From the NCBI GenBank assembly GCA_934526125.1, contig CAKSZU010000003.1:1-44920 (forward strand): a DNA stretch of 44,920 nucleotides, written 5' to 3'. This DNA is from an uncultured Faecalibacterium sp. Lineage in GTDB: Bacteria > Bacillota > Clostridia > Oscillospirales > Ruminococcaceae. Below, one piece after another: positions 7,191 through 18,118 of this stretch. Position numbers and translations under genes: made by a program. Numbering within the stretch: position 1 is the first letter of the stretch; each line of letters begins with the position of its first letter. A model generated the notes under the pieces. It was not told the origin of the DNA. It did no database searches and saw only the letters and a program-made list of their open reading frames with translations.

Positions 7191-8027
7191 TTGTTGAAAC
7201 CGAATGAACCGAAAAAAATCCTCTGCATCCACGATCTTTCCGGCATGGGCCGCTGCAGCCTTGCGGTGATCCTGCCGGTGCTGTCGGTCATGGGCGACCA
7301 GCCCGTGGCCCTGCCCACGGTGGTGTTCTCCACCCATACCGGTGGCTTTGGCACCCCGGCCCGGCTGGACGGCGCTGACTACGGCGCAGCTGCACTGGAA
7401 CACTACCGGGAGCTTGGGGTGGAGTTTGACTGCATCTACACCGGCTATCTGGGCGGAGAAGAGCAGGTTGCTCTGGCCGAAAAGGCCTTTGCCCTCTGGC
7501 CCGCCGCCCGCAAAGTCGTCGACCCGGTGATGGGCGACAACGGCAAAGCCTATTCCTCCGTCACCCCGGCCTTCATCGACCGGATGCGGGAGCTCTGCCG
7601 CAGCGCCGACCTGATCCTTCCCAACGCCACCGAGGCCGCCCTGCTGCTGGAGCGCCCTCTGCAGACTTCGGATCTTGACGATGCCGCCGCGCAGGCGCTG
7701 GCTTCGGATCTGCTGACGCTGGCCCCCAGCGCCGTGGTCACCGGCCTTTCGCTGGGCAAGTACATCGGCTGTGCAGGTGCCGGCCGCGAGAGCTTCGTCA
7801 TCAAGAAGCTCCACATCGACCGCAGCTTCCCCGGCACGGGGGATCTGTACGGTGCCGTACTCATCGGCTCCCTGCTGCAGGGCAACGCCCTCAGCGCCGC
7901 CGCAGACAATGCCGCCGAGTTCGTCTCCCTGGCCATCCAGCAGACCCCTGCCGGGCAGGACCCCCGCTATGGCGTCTGGTTCGAGCCTCTGCTGCCCCGG
8001 CTGTGCCCCGTGAGCTGGGACGACTGA
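7191..8027 (+). CDS. Pyridoxamine kinase (PdxK/PdxY family)
   Basis: This ribokinase-superfamily enzyme of about 278 residues transfers phosphate from ATP to pyridoxamine, pyridoxal or pyridoxine in B6 salvage. It opens CIHDLSGMGRCSLAVILPVL, the usual vitamin B6 kinase N-terminus, followed by PTVVFSTHTGGF, VVDPVMGDNGKAYS and LILPNATEAALL. The ATP/anion-hole motif GTGDLYGAVLIGSLL holds the catalytic Asp near residue 222. No ATG fits; TTG 7191 or 7194 follows AAGGAGGT (7177-7184) at proper spacing and begins just before the conserved part. An ATG at 7104 would add an unconserved stretch lying across the promoter. TrmL follows by 12 bases. Confidence 0.87.
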   Translation: MLKPNEPKKILCIHDLSGMGRCSLAVILPVLSVMGDQPVALPTVVFSTHTGGFGTPARLDGADYGAAALEHYRELGVEFDCIYTGYLGGEEQVALAEKAFALWPAARKVVDPVMGDNGKAYSSVTPAFIDRMRELCRSADLILPNATEAALLLERPLQTSDLDDAAAQALASDLLTLAPSAVVTGLSLGKYIGCAGAGRESFVIKKLHIDRSFPGTGDLYGAVLIGSLLQGNALSAAADNAAEFVSLAIQQTPAGQDPRYGVWFEPLLPRLCPVSWDD

Positions 8028-8039
8028 GGGAGGGGCAGC

Positions 8040-8546
8040 ATGAGCGAGAAACCGACCCTGAACATCGTTCTGGTGGAGCCCCGGATCCCTCAGAACACCG
8101 GCAATGTGGCCCGCACCTGTGCCTGCACCGCCTGCCGGCTGCATCTGGTGGGCCCCATGGGGTTTGCCATCGACGACAAAAAGCTGAAGCATGCCGGGCT
8201 GGACTACTGGCATTACCTGGACATCCACTACTACGACGGGCTGGATGATTTCTTTGCCAAAAATCAGGGCCCGTTCTACTACTTCACCACCAAAGCGCCT
8301 CAGCGCTACACCGACATCCGGTACCCGGACGGGGCCTATCTCGTGTTCGGGCGGGAGGATGCCGGACTGCCCGAGGCTCTGCTGGCCGCCAACCAGGAGC
8401 ATTGCATCCGGATGCCCATGCGGGACACCTGCCGCAGCCTGAACCTGTCCAACAGCGTGGCTGTGGGCGTGTACGAGGTGCTGCGCCAGTGGGATTTTCC
8501 CGAGCTGCTGGACCATGGCCGCCTGCGCGAATACGAATGGAAATGA
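8040..8546 (+). CDS. trmL: tRNA (cytidine(34)-2'-O)-methyltransferase
   Basis: This 168-residue SPOUT methyltransferase of the TrmL/YibK type has a length normal for the single-domain family. The opening NIVLVEPRIPQNTGNVARTC is the motif 1 segment. YLVFGREDAGLPE and RMPMRDTCRSLNLSNSVAVG are motifs 2 and 3, which form the trefoil knot that binds S-adenosylmethionine. TrmL methylates the ribose of the wobble base in tRNA-Leu. It starts 12 bases after the kinase gene with GAGGGAGGGG as ribosome binding site, and its stop is 8 bases before the DegV start, so the three genes probably share a transcript. Confidence 0.92.
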   Translation: MSEKPTLNIVLVEPRIPQNTGNVARTCACTACRLHLVGPMGFAIDDKKLKHAGLDYWHYLDIHYYDGLDDFFAKNQGPFYYFTTKAPQRYTDIRYPDGAYLVFGREDAGLPEALLAANQEHCIRMPMRDTCRSLNLSNSVAVGVYEVLRQWDFPELLDHGRLREYEWK

Positions 8547-8554
8547 GGGACATT

Positions 8555-9427
8555 ATGAGCAAGATCGCGATCCTGACCGATTCCTCCTGCGACATCCCAC
8601 AGGAGATGGCCGAGAAATACGGCATTGACATTATGAGCTTCCACATCCTGCTGGATGATGTAGACTACCTCGAGCGTGTGAGCTGCACCAATGAGGAATT
8701 TTACGATAAGATGCGCGCCGCAAAGGGCATCCCCTCCACGGCGGCCATCACCCCGATCCAGTTCTGCGAGAAGTACTGCCAGTATGTGGACGAGGGCTAT
8801 ACCGACGTCATCCATGTGCCTATCAACCGCAGCGGCTCCTCCACCTACAACAACGCCGTCATGGCGCAGGGGATGCTGCGGGAAGAGCGCCCGGAGCATC
8901 ACCTGAAGATCCACCTGCTGGACCCCCACACCTACTCCATGGTGTTCGGCTGGTATCTGTGCGAAATGGCCCGGAAGCTCCAGAACGGAGCCGAGATCAG
9001 CCACGTCATCCAGGAATTCGAGACCCAGATGAACAAAATGGAGATCATCCTGGGACCTTACAGCCTGAAGCAGATGAAGAAGAGCGGCCGCATCTCCGCC
9101 GCCGCTGCCGTCATGGGCGAGCTGATGGGCATCCGCCCCATCATCACCCTGATCGATGGTCAGACCAGGGTGGAAGCCAAGGTCCGCGGCGATGACAAGG
9201 TCGTGCCCGCCATGGTCGAGCTGTGCAAAAAGCGGAGCGGGGGCGTGGAGGACTTCGATTACCTGATCGGCCACACCAACATCGCCCAGAAGGACGATTT
9301 GGAACGGGCCTGCCGGAAAGCCTTCGGCAAGGCTCCCCTGCTGAGCTTTGAGCTGGGCGGCGTCGTTTCCGCCAACACCGGCCCCGACACCATCGCACTG
9401 GTCTATGTGGGCCACCCCAGAAGATGA
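8555..9427 (+). CDS. DegV family fatty-acid-binding protein
   Basis: The 290-residue protein begins IAILTDSSCDIPQEMAEKYG, the signature start of DegV proteins, continues with a PSTAAITPIQF loop, and contains VPINRSGSSTYNNA, where the ligand carboxylate is held. A GPYSLKQMKKSGRIS segment and the C-terminal HTNIAQKDD and SANTGPDTIALVY regions complete both family domains. DegV (FakB-like) proteins bind a fatty acid; FakB partners with the kinase FakA, but no fakA is nearby, so the role here stays open. ATG 8555 is chosen because the family motif begins at its third residue. It is last in the run and is followed by a terminator. Confidence 0.9.
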   Translation: MSKIAILTDSSCDIPQEMAEKYGIDIMSFHILLDDVDYLERVSCTNEEFYDKMRAAKGIPSTAAITPIQFCEKYCQYVDEGYTDVIHVPINRSGSSTYNNAVMAQGMLREERPEHHLKIHLLDPHTYSMVFGWYLCEMARKLQNGAEISHVIQEFETQMNKMEIILGPYSLKQMKKSGRISAAAAVMGELMGIRPIITLIDGQTRVEAKVRGDDKVVPAMVELCKKRSGGVEDFDYLIGHTNIAQKDDLERACRKAFGKAPLLSFELGGVVSANTGPDTIALVYVGHPRR

Positions 9428-9447
9428 TCTGAGCGTCTGATCTTACA

Positions 9448-9492
9448 CAGCTTTCCACCCGGACCGTCTGCTCCGGTGGAAAGCTGTTTTTT
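9448..9492 (+). terminator. Intrinsic terminator after the DegV gene
   Basis: The stem CAGCTTTCCACC (9448-9459) with GGTGGAAAGCTG (9475-9486) can be extended inward by GGA/TCC. Six T follow at 9487-9492. Confidence 0.9.
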
Positions 9493-9565
9493 CTGGTTGC
9501 ATTCCGTCCGATTTTATGCTATACTCCCACTTGCTGCATTTTCATGCAGTTTCCTGAAAGAGCAA

Positions 9566-9660
9566 CTTAGGATTTTAGGCTCCCCGGCACGTCTCGAACC
9601 GCGCCGGGCCAAACCCACGGGGCTGGCGGTCCCTGTGCGGTCAAAATTCATCCGCCGGAG
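9566..9660 (+). promoter_or_regulatory. Probable preQ1-III riboswitch in the queT leader
   Basis: The 110-base leader of queT is highly structured. It has CTTAGGATTTTAGG (9566-9579), then a stem CCCGGC (9583-9588) with GCCGGG (9603-9608). A second stem pairs CACGGGG (9616-9622) with CCCTGTG (9631-9637), and GGCGG (9625-9629) can pair with CCGCC (9652-9656) just before the ribosome binding site GGAG (9657-9660). The CTCC at 9580-9583 could also pair with that GGAG. PreQ1-III riboswitches are known upstream of queT in Faecalibacterium-type bacteria and act on translation through a distant ribosome binding site. Assignment rests on gene context and structure, not on an alignment. Confidence 0.7.
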
Positions 9661-9670
9661 TATTTGTATC

Positions 9671-10198
9671 ATGAATCTGAATCTTTCTGTCCGCAAACTG
9701 TCCCGCTGCGCCGTGGTCGCAGCCCTCTACGTCGTGCTGTGCATGGCCCTGCAGCCGCTCTCCTATGGCGCGGTGCAGGTGCGCGTGGCCGAGGCCCTCT
9801 GCCTGATGCCCGTCTTCGGTGCCGAGTACATCTTCGGCGTCGTACTGGGCTGCTTTCTGGCAAACCTGCTGGGCTCCACCATCGTGGATGTGATCTTCGG
9901 CACGCTGGCCACTCTGCTGGCCTGCATTGCCACCTACAAACTGCGGAACCTCCGCTTCAAGGGGCTGGCCCTTGCCGCCTCCCTGCCGCCGGTGGTCTTT
10001 AATGCTGTCATCATCGGCATTGAGATCGCCGTCCTCTTCCCCGATCCTTCTTCCTCCGCCCCCCTGTGGCTGGCCTGCATCACCAACGGCATCTCCGTCG
10101 GCATCGGCGAGCTGATCAGCTGCACCGTGCTGGGCGTCCTGCTGGTGAAGATCGTGGAGACCAACGCTTCCCTGCGCAAAGTATTTCTGACGGCCTGA
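9671..10198 (+). CDS. queT: QueT family queuosine precursor transporter (ECF S component)
   Basis: This 175-residue membrane protein has about five or six hydrophobic segments. The starting block SRCAVVAALYVVLCMAL is followed by the family motif QVRVAEALCLMPVFG and GVVLGCFLANLLG. QueT proteins are substrate-capture (S) components that work with a shared energy-coupling factor module to import preQ1 or a related queuosine precursor. No EcfA/T genes are in the window. ATG 9671 has GGAG at 9657-9660, the element that the leader RNA structure abuts. It is a single-gene unit between the DegV terminator and a strong bidirectional terminator. Confidence 0.9.
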   Translation: MNLNLSVRKLSRCAVVAALYVVLCMALQPLSYGAVQVRVAEALCLMPVFGAEYIFGVVLGCFLANLLGSTIVDVIFGTLATLLACIATYKLRNLRFKGLALAASLPPVVFNAVIIGIEIAVLFPDPSSSAPLWLACITNGISVGIGELISCTVLGVLLVKIVETNASLRKVFLTA

Positions 10199-10269
10199 TC
10201 GAGCAGGCCCATCTTTCCGGGGCTTCGGAAAGCTTTTCCGGTTGCTCGGCTTTTCCGCCCCTGCTGTAC

Positions 10270-10313
10270 AACAAAAAGACCTTCGAGTTCTGACGCTCGA
10301 AGGTCTTTTTGTT
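10270..10313. terminator. Bidirectional terminator between queT and the M20 gene
   Basis: An 18-bp perfect stem (10270-10287 with 10296-10313) carries AACAAAAAGACC on one side and GGTCTTTTTGTT on the other. It can stop transcription from both converging genes. Confidence 0.92.
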
Positions 10314-10339
10314 GCATTCTTCTTGTCGGACGGGCCGTT

Positions 10340-11557
10340 TTACTTGTGTTCTTCCAGCCAGCGCAGGGCCATATAGGCGTAGGCCGCGCTGCCCTCGAAG
10401 AGGATGCTGTCGTCAAACTTCACCTTGGGGTGATGCTGGCCGAAGGTATAGCCCTCCTTGGCATTGCCCGCGGCGAGGAACATGCTGACGGTAGGCACCT
10501 CGTGGCTGACAAAGGCGAAGTCCTCGCTGCCGCCGCCGGGCTTGCCTCCGGTGATGGGAGCCATATCCATGGCACCCTTGCCCAGCAGCTCGCCCATATA
10601 GGTCAGGGCATTGCCGGCCAGCTCCTTGTCCACCACCATGCAGGGGCAGAAATCGCTGAAGGTGACCTCGGCGGTGCAGCGGTAAGCCGCTGCCACGCCG
10701 TTGACGATCTCGGTCATCCGCTTGTGGATCAGCTCCGTCACCGCACCCTCGGGATCCACCGTGCGGATGGTGCCCCACATCTCGGCGGAATCCGGGATGA
10801 CGTTGGAGGCCGCACCTGCCTGGAACCGGCCGGTGGTGAACACCCCGAAGCTGTGGGGGTCCAGCTCGCGGCTGTTGATCTCCTGCAGGGCAATGTGGAT
10901 GTGCGCCGCCGCGGTGATCGGGTCGATGCACTTCTCCGGCATGGAGCCATGGCCGCCCTTGCCGTGGACGATGATGTGGTACTGCTCGCAGCTGGCCATG
11001 GTGATGCCGCCGCCGGGCACCAGCACCATACCGGCAGGCAGGGGCATCCCGGCCAGCACATGGAACATGACAGCCGCATCCACCTTCGGGTTCTCCAGCA
11101 GGCCGTTGGCGATCATATCCGGCGAGCCCTGGAAGATCTCCTCCGCCGGCTGGAACTCCAGCTTGACGGTGCCCTTGATCTCGTCCTCATGCTCCTTCAG
11201 CAGCTTTGCGGCACCCAGCATCATGGCGGTGTGCATATCGTGGCCGCAGCCGTGCATCCTGCCCGGCACCTCGGAGGCGAAGTCCACGCCGGACTCTTCC
11301 TGAATGGGCAGGGCGTCCATATCGCCCCGCAGCAGGATGGTCCTGCCGGGGTGCTTTCCGCCCGCCAGTGCGATCACACCGGCCTTGCCGCAGTCCACGG
11401 GTTCATAGCCCATCTCGGTCAGGGCTTTTTTGACCAGTGCTTTGGTCTGGGGCAGGTCAAAGCCCACTTCCGGATGACGGTGCAGGGTGCGCCGCCACTC
11501 CACCAGCTGGGGTTCCAGCTCCCGGGCCGCCGCCAGAAGTTCCTTTGCAGTCAACAT
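10340..11557 (-). CDS. M20 family amidohydrolase (hippurate hydrolase / N-acyl-amino-acid hydrolase type)
   Basis: The complete 405-residue metal-dependent amidohydrolase has WRRTLHRHPEVGFD at the N-terminus, LLRGDMDALPI with the first metal-binding Asp region, and MHGCGHDMHTAM near residue 105 with the Cys and His ligands. A dimerisation insert follows (GKGGHGSMPEKCIDP), and the final GSEDFAFV segment leads to a conserved His (GQHHPKVKFD). Family members cleave N-acyl amino acids, hippurate or auxin conjugates in the cytoplasm; the natural substrate is not predictable. The start at 11557 has AGGAG a normal distance upstream. It follows secA by 35 bases on the same strand, so read-through from secA is possible. 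Confidence 0.9.
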   Translation of the reverse strand: MLTAKELLAAARELEPQLVEWRRTLHRHPEVGFDLPQTKALVKKALTEMGYEPVDCGKAGVIALAGGKHPGRTILLRGDMDALPIQEESGVDFASEVPGRMHGCGHDMHTAMMLGAAKLLKEHEDEIKGTVKLEFQPAEEIFQGSPDMIANGLLENPKVDAAVMFHVLAGMPLPAGMVLVPGGGITMASCEQYHIIVHGKGGHGSMPEKCIDPITAAAHIHIALQEINSRELDPHSFGVFTTGRFQAGAASNVIPDSAEMWGTIRTVDPEGAVTELIHKRMTEIVNGVAAAYRCTAEVTFSDFCPCMVVDKELAGNALTYMGELLGKGAMDMAPITGGKPGGGSEDFAFVSHEVPTVSMFLAAGNAKEGYTFGQHHPKVKFDDSILFEGSAAYAYMALRWLEEHK

Positions 11558-11592
11558 ACCAAATCCGCTCCTGTTCTGTTTTATTTTTCAGC

Positions 11593-14442
<2,850 letters not shown>

Positions 14443-14459
14443 CTCATCTATCAGGATCG

Positions 14460-14475
14460 GGGCGGTACACCGCCC
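14460..14475 (-). repeat. Hairpin in the secA leader
   Basis: GGGCGG-TACA-CCGCCC (14460-14475) forms a six-bp GC stem about 20 bases upstream of secA, with no T run. It could affect translation or RNA stability. Role unknown. Confidence 0.5.
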
Positions 14476-14584
14476 GTCCGCAAAAAATCACATACTGTTT
14501 ATATGATACACCAAAGCAGAAAACCCGTCAAACCCGGGGGATGGAATTTATCCGGTTTTTGAATGAACTTTCTGTAAAATTATG

Positions 14585-14665
14585 AAAAAAGCCCCTCTCC
14601 GTCCCGCTTCCCAAGCCGTTTTCCTGTCGAAAACAGCCGGAAACGCAGGGACAGAAAAAGGCTCT
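14585..14665 (-). terminator. Terminator-like structure after the CinA-like gene
   Basis: On the minus strand a branched hairpin is possible: CTGTCCC and AGCC (+ strand 14648-14663) pair with GGGACGG and GGCT (14590-14605), with an inner GTTTTC/GAAAAC stem, followed by six T (14585-14590). It ends the desulfurase-thiI-cinA transcript before secA. The stem has internal mismatches. Confidence 0.45.
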
Positions 14666-14670
14666 GTTCC

Positions 14671-15564
14671 TTATACAAAGGTCGCGCCGGGCCGGGGCTG
14701 ATGCTCCGCCCAGAGGGTGCGCAGGGGTTCCGGCAGGGCCGTCACGTCCCCGCCGACAGACCACCACCAGAAGGCGGCCGCTCCCGCCGCCAGCAGAAGG
14801 AATACCAGCACTGCCATGCAGACCCGAACCCCCCGGCGGGGCTTTCTCTCCGGCTTCTGCGGGTCCCCGCCGTTCGGGCCGCCCGGCAGAAAACCGGTGC
14901 CCTCAGCCTGGGGCTGGCCGGCCGCCGCCCGGCGGATGAGGTCCAGCAGCCAGAGGGCCGCGTTCTCCCCCGCCGGGACGGTCCGGACCCAGCAGCCCTT
15001 TTTGCTGCTGAGGACGAGGATGCTGTCTCCGCCCTGTCCGGCACAGCCGACGGAAAGATCCGCCCCCACCACGCGGCGGGCGGCCTGCGCCCGGGCCAGC
15101 GCACGACGGGCCGGGTCCGTGCAGCCTTTGGGCAGATGGGCCGCGGCGCGCTTTTCGATCTTCTGCGCCGTCTGGGCGTGGGCATAGCTCAGGGCACCGA
15201 AGTCATAGACCTTTTCCGCCCCGGGCACAGTCTCCAGCCGGGCTTCCAGCAGGGCACCCGCGGTGCTGTCGCTGCAGATCAGCAGCTTGTCATGGCCCTC
15301 CAGCGCATCCACCACCGCCGCCGGCAGGGTCGTCTGCCCCATGCCGTAGACATCGGCAGGGAACCGCTCCCGCAGGACCCGGACGGCCTTTTTCAGGCCG
15401 GAAGGGTCCCGGGCAGTGAGGGCCACCAGCGTCTCCGCCCCCCGGCTCTTCCACCGGGCGGCGGCTTCCCACCGGGGCGGAAAGTTTTCCACTGCCTGTC
15501 CCACCGCCGTGGAAGATGCTCCGAACAGCCGCAGCACACAGGCGGCTCCCTCTTGCTCTGTCAA
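14671..15564 (-). CDS. Membrane-anchored degenerate CinA-like protein (partial cinA duplicate)
   Basis: The 297-residue product lies 21 bases after cinA. Residues 1-85 track the linker region of CinA (CVLRLFGASS for VTLRVLGGES; TLVALTARDP for IRITARAQED). Residues about 90-215 track the CinA C-terminal PncC domain: CSDSTAGALLEARLETVPGA for AESCTGGMIAQRITSVSGS, then VGADLSVGCAGQGGD for SGADIGISVTGVAGPTGGD. The N-terminal MoCF domain is absent. A Pro/Gly/Arg-rich stretch is followed by a single membrane segment (VCMAVLVFLLLAAGAAAFWW) and a short tail. The active-site Ser is kept, but the TGG turn and GPTGG loop are lost, so nicotinamide mononucleotide deamidase activity is unlikely. It appears to be a diverged tandem duplicate with a new role. 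Confidence 0.75.
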   Translation of the reverse strand: MTEQEGAACVLRLFGASSTAVGQAVENFPPRWEAAARWKSRGAETLVALTARDPSGLKKAVRVLRERFPADVYGMGQTTLPAAVVDALEGHDKLLICSDSTAGALLEARLETVPGAEKVYDFGALSYAHAQTAQKIEKRAAAHLPKGCTDPARRALARAQAARRVVGADLSVGCAGQGGDSILVLSSKKGCWVRTVPAGENAALWLLDLIRRAAAGQPQAEGTGFLPGGPNGGDPQKPERKPRRGVRVCMAVLVFLLLAAGAAAFWWWSVGGDVTALPEPLRTLWAEHQPRPGATFV

Positions 15565-15585
15565 CCCTGCATCACTCCTGTTGAT

Positions 15586-16908
15586 TCAATGCCCGCCCAG
15601 AAATGCCGCGTTCAGCTGATCCAACGCCTCTGCGCTGTGCTGTGCCTCCCGGGCAAGGGGTTCGGTGTCTGCGGGGACCTTGTCCTGCGCCAGACGCAGG
15701 GCCAGCTCCAGGGCGGCCTGCGCCGCCCTGGCCCGGACAAGGGCACGGTCCGGGCGGGAGACGAAGAGCTTTTTGACGTAGACCGTCTCTCCCCTTGCAG
15801 CCCCCAGATACACGGTGCCCACCGGGCGGACCGCATCGCCCCCGGTGGGGCCTGCCACGCCGGTGACGCTGATGCCGATGTCCGCACCGGACACGGCGGC
15901 AGCCCCCAGCGCCATCTGCGCGGCCACGGGGGCCGACACCACATTGTATTTCTCAATGACCTCCGGCTCCACACCGATGAGCCGGGCCTTGGCCTGCTCC
16001 CAGTAGGTCACAAAGCCGTAGCCGAAGACCTCGCTGGAACCGGACACCGAGGTGATGCGCTGTGCGATCATGCCGCCGGTGCAGCTTTCGGCCGTGGAAA
16101 CGGTCAGGCCCTTCTGCTTCAGGGTATGCACCAGCGTCTCCTCCAGCCCGGCCACATCCTCATCATACACCGCATCGCCCAGCAGATCATAGAACTTTTT
16201 GGCATATTCCCGGCACATTTTTTCAGCGGCGGCATCCTCCTGCGCCCGGGCGGTGATGCGGATCTCGCACTCGCCGGTCTTGCAGTAGATGGCCGCGGTG
16301 GGGTTGGGATTTTCCAGCAGGTCCCGCACACGGTATTCCAGATTGCTCTCGCCGCCCAGCACCCGCAGGGTGACGGAGTGCAGTGTGCAGCTCTGCCGTT
16401 TCAGCAGCAGGGGGCGGACGCTCTCCTCCCACATGGCCTTCATCTCGTGGGGCACCCCGGGCATCAGGACCGCACAGTGTCCCTCCTGCTCGAACCAGGC
16501 CCCCGGGGCCGTGCCGTGGTGGTTGACGATCTTGTGTCCCTTCACCGGCACCATGGCCTGTTTCCGGTTGTTGGGGGTCGTCTCCCGGCCCGAGCGGGCA
16601 AAGTAGGCCTTGATCTTCTCCCACTCGCTCTCGTCAAAGGTCAGGGTGTCGCCGTAGCAGGCGGCCACCGTCTCCTTGGTCAGGTCGTCTGCCGTGGGGC
16701 CCAGACCGCCGGTGAACACCAGCAGGTCGCACCGGGCCTTTGCCTCGTTGACAAAGTCCGCCAGCCGGCCGTGGTTGTCGCCGATGGTGCTCTCCCGCTG
16801 GACCGTGATGCCCAGCGCCGCCAGCTCCCGGCTCAGGTACTGGGCGTTGGTGTTCAGGATATTGCCGAGCAGCAGCTCGGTGCCCACACTGATGATCTCA
16901 GCCGTCAT
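15586..16908 (-). CDS. cinA: CinA: competence/damage-inducible protein, NMN deamidase
   Basis: The 440-residue protein has two domains. An N-terminal MoCF (molybdopterin-binding-like) domain starts TAEIISVGTELLLGNILNTN with FTGGLGPTADDLT and PGVPHEMKAM. A C-terminal PncC domain follows, with STAESCTGGMIAQRI, GYGFVTYWEQAKARLIGV and ISVTGVAGPTGGD. In other bacteria CinA has nicotinamide-nucleotide amidase and ADP-ribose pyrophosphatase activities used for NAD salvage, and in Gram-positives it is linked to competence. ATG 16908 follows a GAGGG site inside the thiI end; a GTG at 16917 overlapping the thiI stop is an alternative but has no room for a ribosome binding site. Confidence 0.93.
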   Translation of the reverse strand: MTAEIISVGTELLLGNILNTNAQYLSRELAALGITVQRESTIGDNHGRLADFVNEAKARCDLLVFTGGLGPTADDLTKETVAACYGDTLTFDESEWEKIKAYFARSGRETTPNNRKQAMVPVKGHKIVNHHGTAPGAWFEQEGHCAVLMPGVPHEMKAMWEESVRPLLLKRQSCTLHSVTLRVLGGESNLEYRVRDLLENPNPTAAIYCKTGECEIRITARAQEDAAAEKMCREYAKKFYDLLGDAVYDEDVAGLEETLVHTLKQKGLTVSTAESCTGGMIAQRITSVSGSSEVFGYGFVTYWEQAKARLIGVEPEVIEKYNVVSAPVAAQMALGAAAVSGADIGISVTGVAGPTGGDAVRPVGTVYLGAARGETVYVKKLFVSRPDRALVRARAAQAALELALRLAQDKVPADTEPLAREAQHSAEALDQLNAAFLGGH

Positions 16909-16913
16909 ACCGC

Positions 16914-18113
16914 TCACCCCTCAAACTCGATCTCGTCGGTGATCCGGATACGGATGCGCTCGGCGGCCTCTGCCGCTTCGGCTTCCAGCTCGGCCAGGCC
17001 GGGCATGGCCGCCTCAGCTTCCAGGATCTCCGCCAGCTCCGGGCGGATCTTCGGGTGCGGCGGGGTGAAGATGGTGCAGCAGTCCTCATAAGGCAGGATG
17101 CTGGTCTCGTAGGTGCCGATGTGGCGGGAAGTCTCGATGATCTCCGTCTTGTCCATGCCGATCAGGGGCCGCAGGACCGGCAGATCCTGTGCGGCGTCGG
17201 TACACTGCAGGGCCTTCACGGTCTGACTGGCCACCTGGGCCAGGCTCTCGCCGGTGACAAGGGCCTCGCAGCCCTGTTTTGCGGCGATGACGTTGGCAAT
17301 GCGCATCATGCTGCGGCGCATCAGCACCGTGAACAGCACGTCCGGGGCGTTGTCCCGGATATACTCCTGGGGCCTAGTATAAGGCACCACGAAGAGGTTG
17401 GAACTGCCGGTGTAGGGGGTGATCTTCTGGGCCAGAGCCTTAACTTTGAGTTTTGCGCGTTCCGAAGTATACGGAGGGGATGCAAAATGGATGTGATCCA
17501 GCGCCAGGCCGCGCTTTGCCATCCGGTAGGCAGCCACCGGGCTGTCCAGACCGCCGGAGAGCAGATTCAGGGCACGGCCGCTGGTCCCCACCGGCAGACC
17601 GCCCTCTCCGGGTATTTTCGGGCCGTGAATATACGCACCGTAATCTCGGATCTCCACGATGACCTTGAACTGGGGGTTCTTCACATCCACCTTCAGGTAA
17701 TTGTGCTTGCCCAGCAGGTAAGCGCCCAGCTCCCGCATCAGCTCCGGGCTTGTCATGGGGTAGGTCTTGTCGGAGCGGCGGGCCTCCACCTTGAAGGTGC
17801 GGATGCCGTGCAGGCTCTCACCCAGATAGTCCTCGGCGGTCTGGCAGATAGTATCGAAGTCCTTCTCGCAGACCACAGCGCGGCTCAGAGCCGCCAGACC
17901 AAAGACGGTGCGCACCCGGTCAAAGGCCAGGTCCATATCCACGTCCTCGTCCTCCGGCTCCATATAGAAGGTGGACTGGGTGCAGTAGACCCGGAACTTG
18001 CCCACGGTCTTGAGCCGGTACCGCAGGATCTTCATCATGGCCGACTCAAACTGGTTGCGGTTCAGGCCTTTCAGGGACATCTCGCCCTGATAGCCCATAA
18101 TGATCTCACGCAT
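16914..18113 (-). CDS. thiI: tRNA 4-thiouridine synthase ThiI
   Basis: The 399-residue enzyme begins with a ferredoxin-like/THUMP region (about 1-165), which binds tRNA. A PP-loop ATPase domain starts at LLSGGLDSPVAAYRMAKRG near residue 185, which adenylates U8 before sulfur insertion. The C-terminal rhodanese domain found in E. coli ThiI is absent, as is usual in Firmicutes. Sulfur then comes from a partner cysteine desulfurase, whose gene ends only five bases upstream. A Cys near residue 345 (PYEDCCTIF) probably takes part in sulfur relay. The frame ends 5 bases before the cinA start. Confidence 0.95.
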   Translation of the reverse strand: MREIIMGYQGEMSLKGLNRNQFESAMMKILRYRLKTVGKFRVYCTQSTFYMEPEDEDVDMDLAFDRVRTVFGLAALSRAVVCEKDFDTICQTAEDYLGESLHGIRTFKVEARRSDKTYPMTSPELMRELGAYLLGKHNYLKVDVKNPQFKVIVEIRDYGAYIHGPKIPGEGGLPVGTSGRALNLLSGGLDSPVAAYRMAKRGLALDHIHFASPPYTSERAKLKVKALAQKITPYTGSSNLFVVPYTRPQEYIRDNAPDVLFTVLMRRSMMRIANVIAAKQGCEALVTGESLAQVASQTVKALQCTDAAQDLPVLRPLIGMDKTEIIETSRHIGTYETSILPYEDCCTIFTPPHPKIRPELAEILEAEAAMPGLAELEAEAAEAAERIRIRITDEIEFEG

Positions 18114-18118
18114 AAACG

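Noticed and set aside
9580..9660. Possible tRNA gene (a segment GTCTCGAACC resembles a T-arm)
   Set aside because: No acceptor stem, anticodon arm or CCA end can be drawn; the structure and position fit a queT leader riboswitch better.
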